From Tabrizicola sp. (lineage in GTDB: Bacteria; Pseudomonadota; Alphaproteobacteria; Rhodobacterales; Rhodobacteraceae), in assembly GCF_016792905.1 (NCBI RefSeq), contig NZ_JAEULP010000069.1, forward strand, positions 1 through 64,000: a stretch of 64,000 nt of DNA, read 5' to 3'. Below are positions 35,368 through 43,748 of this stretch, in pieces. Under the pieces are notes generated by a model, which had not been told where the DNA came from, did no database searches, and saw nothing but the letters and a program-made list of their open reading frames with translations. The translations under genes and the position numbers were made by a program. Position 1 is the stretch's first letter. Each line of letters begins with the position of its first letter.

Positions 35368-36479
35368 TGGCCCGCATCGCCCATGTCGAGATCCTGATGG
35401 TGACGCTGGTGCCGCTGGTGAAGCGGACCGACGCGATCCAGTCCTTCGTGGCGCAGGAAACCCCGATGGTGCGCATCACCGACTCGGACGGTGCGACCGG
35501 CACCGGCTACAGCTACACCATCGGCACCGGCGGTCCGGCAGTCATCAGCCTTCTGCGCGAGACGCTGGTGCCGCGCCTCCTTGGCCGCGAGGCGGAGGAG
35601 ATCGAGGCGATCTGGCGCGACCTTCTGTTCGCCACCCATGCGACGGCGGTGGGGGCGATCACCTCCATCGCGCTGGCGGCCATCGACACCGCGCTGTGGG
35701 ACCTGCGCTGCCGCCGGGCCAAGCTGCCGCTGTGGCGCATGGCAGGCGGGGCGAAACCGGCGATTCCGCTCTATTCGACCGAAGGCGGCTGGCTGCATAT
35801 CGAGACGTCTGCGCTGGTCGAGGATGCGCAGGCGGTCAAGGCGCAGGGCTTTGCGGGGTCCAAGGTCAAGGTCGGCAAGCCGCATCTGGCCGAGGACCGG
35901 GCGCGGCTTTCCGCCGTGCGCGCCGCGGTGGGCGACGATTTCCGTCTGATGGTCGATGCCAACCAGGCCTTCCATTTCCATGAGGCCCTCCTCCGCGCCC
36001 GGATGCTGACCGAGGTTGGGATCACCTGGTTCGAGGAACCGATGCCCGCCGACGACCTGACCGGCCATGCCCGGCTGGCCGAACAGTCGGGCGTGCCGAT
36101 TGCGGTGGGCGAAAGCCTCTATTCACCTGGCCAGTTCGCCGACTACATGCAGGCGCGGGCCTGTTCCATCGTGCAGGTCGACGTGGGGCGGGTGGGCGGC
36201 ATCACCCCCTGGCTCAAGGTCGCACATATGGCCGAGGCGATGAACCTGGCCGTCTGCCCCCATTTCCTGATGGAGCTGCATGTCAGCCTGGTCTGCGCCA
36301 TCCCGAATTCCTGGATGCTGGAATATATCCCGCAGCTCGACCCGATCACGGAAACCCGGCTCGACATCCGCGGGGGTCACGCGCACCCGCCGGAGGTGCC
36401 GGGCTTGGGGATCGGCTGGGACGAGGATGCGATTGCGCGGCAGGTGGTGCCGGGCAGCCGGTCGGAACATCGGATCTAG
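35367..36479 (+). CDS. Mandelate racemase-type enolase superfamily protein (copy 1), likely sugar-acid dehydratase
   Basis: 370 residues. All catalytic positions of the mandelate racemase subgroup can be read: K166 and K168 (KVKVG), metal ligands D197 (VDANQ), E223 (FEEP) and E249 (GES), and the Asp-His dyad D272 (QVDVGRVGG) and H299 (CPHFL). Subgroup members dehydrate acid sugars or racemise hydroxy acids after proton abstraction next to a carboxylate. In this operon the likely reaction is dehydration of an aldonate to a 2-keto-3-deoxy acid. The exact sugar is not known; a second, different family member follows at 37465. Confidence 0.9.
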   Translation: MARIAHVEILMVTLVPLVKRTDAIQSFVAQETPMVRITDSDGATGTGYSYTIGTGGPAVISLLRETLVPRLLGREAEEIEAIWRDLLFATHATAVGAITSIALAAIDTALWDLRCRRAKLPLWRMAGGAKPAIPLYSTEGGWLHIETSALVEDAQAVKAQGFAGSKVKVGKPHLAEDRARLSAVRAAVGDDFRLMVDANQAFHFHEALLRARMLTEVGITWFEEPMPADDLTGHARLAEQSGVPIAVGESLYSPGQFADYMQARACSIVQVDVGRVGGITPWLKVAHMAEAMNLAVCPHFLMELHVSLVCAIPNSWMLEYIPQLDPITETRLDIRGGHAHPPEVPGLGIGWDEDAIARQVVPGSRSEHRI

Positions 36480-36488
36480 GGGGGCAAG

Positions 36489-36818
36489 ATGCAGCGGATG
36501 GGAATGGTTCTGGGCCTGAAGCCCGACAAGATCGAGGCTTACAAGCGGCTTCACGCCTCGGTCTGGCCCGAGATTCTGGCCAAGATCAGCGACTGCCACA
36601 TCACCAACTATTCGATCTACCTGAAACAGCCGGAGAACCTCTTGTTCGGCTATTGGGAATACACCGGCAGCGATTTCGCCGCCGATGCGGCGAAGATGGC
36701 GACGGACCCGAAGACGCAGGAGTGGTGGTCGGTCTGCATGCCGATGCAGGAGCCGCTGGCGACGCGGAAAGAGGGCGAGTGGTGGGCGATGATGGAAGAG
36801 GTGTTCCATCATGACTGA
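36489..36818 (+). CDS. L-rhamnose mutarotase family protein
   Basis: 109 residues, normal for RhaM/YiiL proteins. The key residues of the E. coli enzyme can be matched at the same numbers: Y18 and H22 (EAYKRLHASVWPE), and the WW pair at 79-80. The family interconverts alpha and beta anomers of 6-deoxysugars such as L-rhamnose, and some members act on L-fucose. It is the best hint that this locus treats a 6-deoxysugar. It overlaps the RraA-like gene by eight bases. Confidence 0.88.
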   Translation: MQRMGMVLGLKPDKIEAYKRLHASVWPEILAKISDCHITNYSIYLKQPENLLFGYWEYTGSDFAADAAKMATDPKTQEWWSVCMPMQEPLATRKEGEWWAMMEEVFHHD

Positions 36819-37461
36819 CCTCCGCCTCGACCGGCTGCAAAGCTGCTATACTTCGGTCCTGCATGACGTGATGCGGGCGATGGGGCTGCGCAACTTCACG
36901 CTGCCGCCGCGCATCCGCCCCCTGAACCCCGAAGGCGTGCTGACCGGCCCCGCCTTCACCATCGAGGGGCGGATCGTCGAGGGTGCCGATGCGCATCAGA
37001 CGCTGCTGGAATGGACGGGCCTGCTGTCGAAATGCCCGGCGGGTCATGTCTGGGTGGCGCAACCCAACAGCCAGATCGTCGCACAGATGGGCGAACTGTC
37101 CGCCGAGACCCTGCACAGGAAGGGCGTTCTCGGCGTCGTCACGGACGGGGCGCTACGCGACACCAGCTTCATCCTGAAGCTTGGCCTGCCGTGCTGGGGC
37201 ACCCATTACACCCCGCGCGACGTGGTGGGGCTGTGGCTGCCCACCGCCATCGGCGAGACGATCCGCATCGAGGATGTAACCGTGAACCCCGGCGACTGGG
37301 TGCATGGCGACCGCGATGGGATGGTGGTGATACCGGCCGCGCATCTGGACGAGGTGATCGAGAAGGGCGTCATTGCGATGGCGACCGAAAGCAAGGTGCG
37401 AAGCGCGATCCTGGACGGGATGGACCCGCAAGAGGCCTATCTGAAATACGGGAAGTTCTAG
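36811..37461 (+). CDS. RraA-like protein, probable keto-acid aldolase
   Basis: 216 residues. The family motif GVVTDGALRD at 108-117 includes the catalytic R116 and D117 of the HMG/CHA aldolase group; the RNase E inhibitor RraA has the same fold. Family aldolases split 4-hydroxy-4-methyl- or 4-carboxy-2-oxo acids into pyruvate and a second product. Among sugar-acid genes an aldolase or a decarboxylase role on a 2-keto-3-deoxy acid is more likely than RNase control. It lies between two enolase-superfamily genes. Confidence 0.85.
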   Translation: MTDLRLDRLQSCYTSVLHDVMRAMGLRNFTLPPRIRPLNPEGVLTGPAFTIEGRIVEGADAHQTLLEWTGLLSKCPAGHVWVAQPNSQIVAQMGELSAETLHRKGVLGVVTDGALRDTSFILKLGLPCWGTHYTPRDVVGLWLPTAIGETIRIEDVTVNPGDWVHGDRDGMVVIPAAHLDEVIEKGVIAMATESKVRSAILDGMDPQEAYLKYGKF

Positions 37462-37464
37462 GCC

Positions 37465-38577
37465 ATGCGGATCGCCAGCCTTGAAGTCCGCGCCTGCCGC
37501 CACCGGGGCGCCGCCCTAGGCGGCAGCGCCTTGCGCGACGGGCAGGGGCGGGAAGGGCTGGAGTATCTGGTCTATAGCGTGAAGACCGATTGCGGGCGCG
37601 AAGCGTCGATGTTCGGCTTTGCCGGGCGCTCGGCCATCGGAGCGGGGCATCTGGCGGCCGCCTCGCTGCGGCCCTTCTTCGCAGGTCGCAACCTGCTGGA
37701 CCGAGAGGCCGCCTGGAACGACTGGCGCACCGCGGATCGCTGGTGGCACCACCTGCCGATCTACAGCTATGGCCCCGTCGATTGCTGCCTGTGGATCCTG
37801 GGCGCCGAGGCGGCTGGGCAGCCCTTGTGGCGCTATATCGGCGGCGCGCGGGCCGAAGTGCCGGTCTATGCCTCGTCCCTTGTGCTCCCGGACGCCGATG
37901 CCTACGCCGCCGAGGCGCGGGCGGTGCAGGCGGCGGGGCTGAAGGCCTACAAGATCCACCCGCCGGGCAAATCGCTGGCCAAGGACATCGATATCCACCG
38001 CGCCGTGCGTGACGCGGTGGGCGATGACTTCCCCCTCATGTCTGACCCAGTCGCGCCCTACACGCTGGACGAAGCCGTGCGTCTGGGACGGGAGCTTGAG
38101 CGGCTGAACTACCTCTGGCTGGAGGAACCGCTGCCCGATGAATCCTTCGGCGCGCTGCGCGAGTTGACCCGCGTCCTCGACATTCCGGTGATCGGGACAG
38201 AGGTTCTGCCGAAACATCCCTATTCGGTGGCCGAATGCCTTGCGACCCGCGTCGTCGATGGCGTCCGCGCCGATCCGTCCTGGTCGGGCGGCGTCACCGG
38301 AACGCTCAAGACCGCCCGGCTGGCCGAGGCATTCCATGCGCCCTGCGAGTTGCACACCACGATCTTTCACCCGCTGGAACTGGTCAACCTGCACCTGAAC
38401 GGAGCCATTGGCAATTCGCGCTATTTCGAGGTCCTCTGGCCGATGGAAACCTTCGCCTTTGGCCTGGCCGGGCCCTTGCCGATCAAGAACGGGATCGCGA
38501 AGATGCCCGAAGGTCCCGGATTGGGGATCGCCCTCGACCGTGACCTGATCGAGAATGACACGCTGGAGCTGCTATGA
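37465..38577 (+). CDS. Mandelate racemase-type enolase superfamily protein (copy 2)
   Basis: 370 residues, clearly different from copy 1. The second-strand motif is K163-x-H165 (AYKIHP) rather than KxK. The other positions are kept: D194 (MSDPV), E220/E221 (LEEP), E246 (GTE), D270 (RADPSW) and H297 (CELHT). It is likely a dehydratase or epimerase for a sugar acid of other stereochemistry than the substrate of copy 1. It overlaps the small UxaA-type gene by ATGA. Confidence 0.88.
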   Translation: MRIASLEVRACRHRGAALGGSALRDGQGREGLEYLVYSVKTDCGREASMFGFAGRSAIGAGHLAAASLRPFFAGRNLLDREAAWNDWRTADRWWHHLPIYSYGPVDCCLWILGAEAAGQPLWRYIGGARAEVPVYASSLVLPDADAYAAEARAVQAAGLKAYKIHPPGKSLAKDIDIHRAVRDAVGDDFPLMSDPVAPYTLDEAVRLGRELERLNYLWLEEPLPDESFGALRELTRVLDIPVIGTEVLPKHPYSVAECLATRVVDGVRADPSWSGGVTGTLKTARLAEAFHAPCELHTTIFHPLELVNLHLNGAIGNSRYFEVLWPMETFAFGLAGPLPIKNGIAKMPEGPGLGIALDRDLIENDTLELL

Positions 38578-38909
38578 GCCAGACTGACACCCGCCTCTTG
38601 CTCCTGTCGCCGGCCGACAATGTGCTGGTCGCGCGCGCGCCGATTGCGGCGGACGAACCGATCCGCGTCGAAGGTCTGGACCTGTTGGCAGCAGCCGCAT
38701 TCAGCCTTGGGCACAAGCTGGCGCGCCAGCCGATCCGTGCAGGCGACCCCATCGTCAAGTATGGCGCGATCATCGGCACGGCCACCGCAGATGTTCCGCA
38801 GGGCGCGCATGTCCATACTCACAACGTCCGCAGCAACTATACTGCGACACACACTCTGGAAGAAGCGCGCACCGCCTATGAGGCCGCGCGCGAGGTAGGC
38901 AAGACATGA
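38574..38909 (+). CDS. UxaA-type dehydratase, small (SAF domain) subunit
   Basis: 111 residues. It corresponds to the N-terminal SAF domain of altronate dehydratase: LLLLSPADNVLVARAPIA, FSLGHKLARQPIRAGDPIVKYG, then GAHVHTHNVRSN near residues 78-90. In E. coli UxaA this is fused to the large domain; here it is a separate gene, as in split family members such as sulfolactate lyase SuyA. It overlaps the large-subunit gene by ATGA. Confidence 0.88.
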   Translation: MSQTDTRLLLLSPADNVLVARAPIAADEPIRVEGLDLLAAAAFSLGHKLARQPIRAGDPIVKYGAIIGTATADVPQGAHVHTHNVRSNYTATHTLEEARTAYEAAREVGKT

Positions 38910-40099
38910 CCGAACTGACCGGCTATCTGCGCAGCGACGGGCGCAAGGGCATCCGCAACCGCGTCGCAGTCGCCTATCTGGTCGAATGCGCCCACCATGT
39001 TGCGCGCGAGATCGCCTGGCCCAACCGGAGAGACGCGCATGTCATCGGCTTCCCCGGCTGCTTCCCCAATGCCTATGCGCAAGGCATGATGGAACGGCTT
39101 TGCACCCATCCGAACGTGGGCGCGGTGCTGCTGGTTTCGCTGGGCTGCGAAAGCTTCAACCGCTTCCAGCTGGAAAGCGTGATCCGCGAGAGCGGTCGCC
39201 CGGTCGAGACGCTGGTGATCCAGCGGTCGGGCGGCACGGCGGCGACCATCGCCAAAGGGCAGGCTTGGGTCGAGGCTGCGCTGGCGGAGCTTTCGACCCA
39301 AACGCGCGTGCCGATGGATGTGTCCGAACTGGTCGTCGGCACGGTCTGCGGCGGGTCGGACGGGACGAGCGGCATCTCCGGCAATCCGGCGGCGGGCCGC
39401 GCCTTCGACCGGCTGGTCGAGGCCGGTGCCGCCTGCATCTTCGAGGAAACCGGTGAGCTGATCGGCTGCGAGGAGATCATGGCCGACCGCGCGGTGACCC
39501 CGGAACTGGCCGACATCCTGCGCGCCTCGGTCGCCAAGGCCGCGCGCTACTACGCGACGCTGGGGTTCGGCAGCTTTGCCGCTGGCAACGCCGATGGCGG
39601 GCTGACGACCATCGAGGAGAAATCTCTCGGCGCCTATGCGAAATCGGGGCAATCCCGCATTTCCGGCCTGATCAAGCCGGGGGACATTCCGCCGAAGGGC
39701 GGGCTCTACCTGATGGACGTGGTGCCCGATGGCGAGGTGCGCTTCGGCTTCCCCAACATCTCGGACAATGCCGAGATCGTCGAGATGATGGCCTCGGGCG
39801 CGCATATGACGCTGTTCGTCACCGGGCGGGGATCGGTCGTCGGCTCGGCCCTGGCCCCGGTGATCAAGATCGCCGCCAACCCCGAGATGTATCAGCGGCT
39901 GAGCGCCGACATGGATGTGAATGCGGGACGCATCATCGAAGGGACGGCAAGCGTCGACGAGATTGGGCAGGAAATCTACGATCTTGTCCTGGATGCTGCT
40001 GCGGGTCGTCAGACCTGTTCCGAGGCGATGGGCCATGCCGAATTCATCCTGACCTACAAGTCATTCGAGCCGATCGGTCCGGCCTGCCTTCCGGCCTGA
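38906..40099 (+). CDS. UxaA-type dehydratase, large subunit
   Basis: 397 residues. It matches the C-terminal catalytic domain of altronate/galactarate dehydratases: GYLRSDGRKGIRNRVAVAYL at the start, LVSLGCESFNRF, GTVCGGSDGTSGISGNPA near residue 150 and EETGELIGCEE. Conserved cysteines would hold iron. With the small subunit it should remove water from an aldonate. It is thus the third candidate dehydratase in the operon. A sulfolactate-lyase-like reaction cannot be excluded by sequence alone. Confidence 0.88.
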   Translation: MTELTGYLRSDGRKGIRNRVAVAYLVECAHHVAREIAWPNRRDAHVIGFPGCFPNAYAQGMMERLCTHPNVGAVLLVSLGCESFNRFQLESVIRESGRPVETLVIQRSGGTAATIAKGQAWVEAALAELSTQTRVPMDVSELVVGTVCGGSDGTSGISGNPAAGRAFDRLVEAGAACIFEETGELIGCEEIMADRAVTPELADILRASVAKAARYYATLGFGSFAAGNADGGLTTIEEKSLGAYAKSGQSRISGLIKPGDIPPKGGLYLMDVVPDGEVRFGFPNISDNAEIVEMMASGAHMTLFVTGRGSVVGSALAPVIKIAANPEMYQRLSADMDVNAGRIIEGTASVDEIGQEIYDLVLDAAAGRQTCSEAMGHAEFILTYKSFEPIGPACLPA

Positions 40100-40125
40100 C
40101 CTGGCATCGCACAAAGGGAAAAGAC

Positions 40126-40869
40126 ATGGGACGTTTGCAAGGAAAGCGCTGTCTGGTAACGGCGGCCGGTCAGGGGATCGGGCGGGCCTCGGCGCTGATG
40201 ATGGCGCGCGAGGGGGCGAAAGTCATCGCGACCGACATCAATCAGGCGGCCCTCGACGCGCTGACGGCAGATAATTCTGCAATCGAGACGCGGCTTCTGA
40301 ACGTGCGTGACAAGGCGGCTGTCGAGGCCGCAGCCAAGGAAATCGGCGCGCTTGACGTCCTCTTCAACTGCGCGGGCTTTGTCGCCAACGGCACGATCCT
40401 TGACTGCGACGAGGATCAGTGGGCGTTCTCGCTCGACCTCAACATGACGGCCATGTACCGGATGTGTCGCGCCTTCCTGCCAACGATGATCGAAGGTGGT
40501 GGGGGCAGCATCATCAACATGGCATCGGTCGCCTCGTCGGTCATCGCGGCGCCGAACCGCTTCGTCTACGGCGCCACCAAGGCCGGAGTGATCGGCCTGA
40601 CGAAATCCATCGCCGCCGACTTCATCGGCAAGGGCATCCGCGCCAACGCGATCTGCCCGGGTACGGTCGAAAGCCCCTCGCTTGAGGACCGTCTGAAGGC
40701 CACCGGCGACTACGAGGCGGCCAAGAAGGCCTTCATCGCCCGCCAGCCCATCGGCCGGATCGCCAGGGCGGAAGAGATCGCGGCCCTTGTGGTCTATCTC
40801 GCCTCGGATGAATCCTCCTATACAACCGGCATCGCGCACGTCATCGATGGCGGCTGGTCGAACGTCTGA
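40126..40869 (+). CDS. Short-chain dehydrogenase, probable 2-keto-3-deoxy sugar-acid dehydrogenase
   Basis: 247 residues, classical SDR. The NAD site is VTAAGQGIGRASAL at 11-24, the catalytic serine is in NMASVASSV and the YxxxK motif is YGATK. In non-phosphorylating L-rhamnose and L-fucose routes an SDR oxidises 2-keto-3-deoxy-L-rhamnonate/fuconate to the 2,4-diketo acid. The following FAH-family hydrolase is the known next enzyme, which supports this assignment. A Shine-Dalgarno (AAAGGGAAAAG) precedes the ATG. Confidence 0.88.
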   Translation: MGRLQGKRCLVTAAGQGIGRASALMMAREGAKVIATDINQAALDALTADNSAIETRLLNVRDKAAVEAAAKEIGALDVLFNCAGFVANGTILDCDEDQWAFSLDLNMTAMYRMCRAFLPTMIEGGGGSIINMASVASSVIAAPNRFVYGATKAGVIGLTKSIAADFIGKGIRANAICPGTVESPSLEDRLKATGDYEAAKKAFIARQPIGRIARAEEIAALVVYLASDESSYTTGIAHVIDGGWSNV

Positions 40870-40880
40870 AAGGAATTGCC

Positions 40881-41726
40881 ATGAAACTTCTGCGCTACGG
40901 GCCCGTGGGGGCCGAACGTCCCGGCCTCCTGCACACAGACGGCACGATCCGCGATCTGACCGGCCTTGTTCCTGACATCGGCGGGGCTGTGATCTCGGAC
41001 ACCGGCCTTGCCATGCTGCGCGGGATCGACGCTGGCATCCTGCCTGTCGTTGATCCGGCCACCCGCCTTGGCCCCTGCGTCGCGGGCACCGGCAAGTTCA
41101 TCTGCATCGGGCTGAACTATGCCGACCACGCCGCCGAAAGCGGCATGGCTGTGCCGCCCGAGCCGGTGATCTTCATGAAGGCGACCAGCGCCATCTGCGG
41201 ACCGAACGATCCGATCATCATCCCGCGCGGCAGCGAAAAGACCGACTGGGAGGTGGAACTGGCCATCATCATCGGCAAGGCGGCGAAGTATGTCTCGCAG
41301 GATGAGGCGATGGCCCATGTCGCGGGCTATGCCGTGACGAACGACGTGAGCGAACGGGCCTTCCAAACCGAACGCTCGGGCCAGTGGACCAAGGGCAAGA
41401 GCTGCGACAACTTCGGCCAGATCGGCCCCTGGCTGGTGACGCGGGACGAGGTGGCGGACCCGCAGAACCTGAAGATGTGGCTCAAGGTCAATGGCAAGAC
41501 CATGCAAGACGGCTCGACCAAGACCATGGTTTACGGGGTGAAGTATCTGGTCAGTTATCTCAGCCAGTTCATGACGCTGCATCCGGGCGACGTCATTTCC
41601 ACCGGCACCCCGCCCGGCGTCGGCCTTGGCATGAAGCCGCCGCGCTACCTGAAGCCGGGCGAAGTGGTGGAACTGGCGATCGAAGGGTTGGGCAGCCAGC
41701 GACAAGACGTGATCGCCGACCTTTAG
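40881..41726 (+). CDS. FAH-family hydrolase, probable 2,4-diketo-3-deoxy sugar-acid hydrolase
   Basis: 281 residues. The fumarylacetoacetase fold is seen in FICIGLNYADHAAESG, PVIFMKATSAICGPNDPI, metal ligand segment WEVELAIIIGKAA, GYAVTNDVSERAFQ and GDVISTGTPPGVGLG near residue 235. LRA6-like enzymes split 2,4-diketo-3-deoxy-L-rhamnonate or -fuconate into pyruvate and L-lactate. Position directly after the SDR supports that role. Substrate choice between deoxysugars is open. Confidence 0.9.
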   Translation: MKLLRYGPVGAERPGLLHTDGTIRDLTGLVPDIGGAVISDTGLAMLRGIDAGILPVVDPATRLGPCVAGTGKFICIGLNYADHAAESGMAVPPEPVIFMKATSAICGPNDPIIIPRGSEKTDWEVELAIIIGKAAKYVSQDEAMAHVAGYAVTNDVSERAFQTERSGQWTKGKSCDNFGQIGPWLVTRDEVADPQNLKMWLKVNGKTMQDGSTKTMVYGVKYLVSYLSQFMTLHPGDVISTGTPPGVGLGMKPPRYLKPGEVVELAIEGLGSQRQDVIADL

Positions 41727-41736
41727 GGAGGAGAGA

Positions 41737-42573
41737 ATGGACCTGATCGACACGCATCAGCATCTGATCTGGCGGGACCGGCTGGGTTACAGCTGGACCG
41801 AGGGCATTCCTGCGCTGGCGACGGGGGATTTCACGCCCGAAGACTATCAGGCCCAGACGAAGGGGCAGGGGATCACCGGCACGATCTTCATGGAATGCGG
41901 TGTCGATGACGCCGACTATCAGGCCGAAGCGCGCTATGTCGCGACACGCGTCGGGGGTGACGGCATCCTTGGCCAGATCGCCTCCTGCAGGCCCGAAACG
42001 AATGCAGGCTTTGATGCCTGGCTTGATGAATGCGACGGGCTTCAGGTGAAGGGCTTCCGCCGCATCCTGCATGTCGTGCCGGACGAAATGTCGCAAAGCG
42101 CCACCTTCCGCGCCAACCTGAAGAAGATCGGGCGGAAGGGCCTGCCGTTCGACATGTGCTTCCTTGCCCGACAATTGCCCATCGCCGCGGACCTGGCGCG
42201 GGCCTGCGACGGACAGCCGCTGATCCTTGACCATTGCGGCGTCCCCGACATCGCCGGGGGCGCTTTCGACGACTGGGCCAAGGGCATCGACCGTCTTGCC
42301 GCGCTGCCACTTGTCAGTGTCAAGCTGTCCGGCATCAGCGCCTATTGCGCGCCAGGGACGGCAGGCGTCGACCTGTTGCGCCCCTGGGCTGATCATGTAC
42401 TGAACCGCTTCGGGCCGGGCCGAGTGGTCTGGGGATCGGACTGGCCGGTTGTCCTCCTGGGTGCCGGGCTTCTGCCGTGGATCGAAATGACCCGTGGCTT
42501 GCTGGCGAGCCTTTCGACCGATGAGCAAGCAGCCATCGGCAGTGGCAATGCCCGCCGGATCTACCGCGTCTGA
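41737..42573 (+). CDS. Amidohydrolase-2 family protein, probable sugar lactonase
   Basis: 278 residues. The HxH motif is H7-x-H9 (DTHQH), then LILDHCGVPD and VVWGSDWPV near residue 230. L-fucono- and L-rhamnono-lactonases belong to this family. It would hydrolyse the lactone made by the first dehydrogenase. It has a strong GGGAGGAGAG ribosome site and is the last gene of the island; the next gene belongs to the T6SS locus. Confidence 0.87.
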   Translation: MDLIDTHQHLIWRDRLGYSWTEGIPALATGDFTPEDYQAQTKGQGITGTIFMECGVDDADYQAEARYVATRVGGDGILGQIASCRPETNAGFDAWLDECDGLQVKGFRRILHVVPDEMSQSATFRANLKKIGRKGLPFDMCFLARQLPIAADLARACDGQPLILDHCGVPDIAGGAFDDWAKGIDRLAALPLVSVKLSGISAYCAPGTAGVDLLRPWADHVLNRFGPGRVVWGSDWPVVLLGAGLLPWIEMTRGLLASLSTDEQAAIGSGNARRIYRV

Positions 42574-42689
42574 CCGGAACATCGCAGACAGGCGCCAGAG
42601 CTTCTACGATCACGGCGACCACGGGATGATTGCCGATCCGATTGGGAAATGCAAAGCTTCGCAAAGACCCTAGGGACCCGGGGCCACCG

Positions 42690-43748
42690 ATGAAGACGGA
42701 AGCGAAACAGCCTATCGTCGAACCGGTCGTGCGGGCTCATGTCGAGCAGGCAGCGTTCCTGTGGATGCAGCGGCAAGAGCTTCTGGCGGCGGATCCGGCT
42801 GATCCTCTTGCGCTAGGGCGAGTCACCGACCGGCTGACTGCCAACCTGGACGGAGTTTCGATCGCCGGGGTGGCGGCCTGGCCATTGATCCTCGGTCAAG
42901 TCGAGGAGAACACCGGGCCCGGAGAGCTGTTCGTGGCAGGGGTCATGGCTATACTCCAGCGGGATGAAGTTCGGATATCTCACGTTCTACGCCTTTCGAA
43001 GGAGAGCCCGGACGCGGAGGCCGGGCTGCGCGGGGCGCTGGCCTGGCTGGCACCCAAGCAGACAGGCTATCTGGTGCGAATCTGGATCGAGTCGACCGAC
43101 CCGTTTCTGTGCCGGATTGCAACAGCGGCGATTGCCGATCATCGCGTCGATCCGAAGGACCGGCTGGATGGGCTTATGCGCCATGCTGACCCCGGCGTGC
43201 GGGCGGAGGCGTATCGGCTGGCGGGGGTGACGTTGCGCAAGGATGCGCTTGGCGCGCTGCGGCAGGCGCTGGAGACCGAAGCCGACACCGTAGCGCGGGC
43301 GCAGGCGGCGATGGCCTGTGCTGCGCTGGGGGAGCGGAGCGCAACGCCAGTACTGCGCAGTGCCGCGGTTGCGGGCGGGTCGGAAGGTCTGGCAGCCCTG
43401 CGGCTGGCAATTGGCTCGGCTTCGATGGCCGAGACACGCGACTGGCTTGGCAGATTGTTCACGCAGGACGCAACAGCGCCGCTGGCGGTGCGTGGAGCGG
43501 GGATGCTTGGCGACACGTCGATCCTGGCCTGGCTGGTGCGGCAGATGCACGACCCCGCGCTGGCGGTTGCCGCGGGGCAATCCTTGCTGGAGCTGTTTCC
43601 CGAGGCGGGAACGCTGGACGAGCTGTTCTCGGCCGACCCCCGGGATTTCGAAGCGACCTTCGCTGCCCGGTTTGGCGACGACCTGCCACTTCTGCCGGTG
43701 GCGGCCCGGGTCGAGGCCTGGGCAGCGGCACGGCGCGCTGCTAGCTGA
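42690..43748 (+). CDS. HEAT-repeat-like protein associated with T6SS (TIGR02270-like)
   Basis: 352 residues from the ATG at 42690; an earlier ATG at 42630 adds 20 residues that do not look conserved. It is helical and alanine/leucine-rich with repeated units such as ADPGVRAEAYRLAGVTLRKDALGALRQAL, as in HEAT-like repeats. Its pattern resembles a conserved protein family (TIGR02270) often found beside T6SS genes; the function is not known. The stop overlaps the end of the convergent immunity-like gene by eight bases. Confidence 0.65.
   Translation: MKTEAKQPIVEPVVRAHVEQAAFLWMQRQELLAADPADPLALGRVTDRLTANLDGVSIAGVAAWPLILGQVEENTGPGELFVAGVMAILQRDEVRISHVLRLSKESPDAEAGLRGALAWLAPKQTGYLVRIWIESTDPFLCRIATAAIADHRVDPKDRLDGLMRHADPGVRAEAYRLAGVTLRKDALGALRQALETEADTVARAQAAMACAALGERSATPVLRSAAVAGGSEGLAALRLAIGSASMAETRDWLGRLFTQDATAPLAVRGAGMLGDTSILAWLVRQMHDPALAVAAGQSLLELFPEAGTLDELFSADPRDFEATFAARFGDDLPLLPVAARVEAWAAARRAAS

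Noticed and set aside
36811-37461. RNase E inhibitor role for the RraA-like protein
   Set aside because: The aldolase R-D residues are present and the neighbours are catabolic, so RNA control is less likely.
38574-40099. SuyAB-type sulfolactate lyase instead of sugar-acid dehydratase
   Set aside because: The split gene layout is similar, but no sulfonate transport or sulfite-handling genes are near, while sugar-acid genes surround it. Kept only as an alternative.
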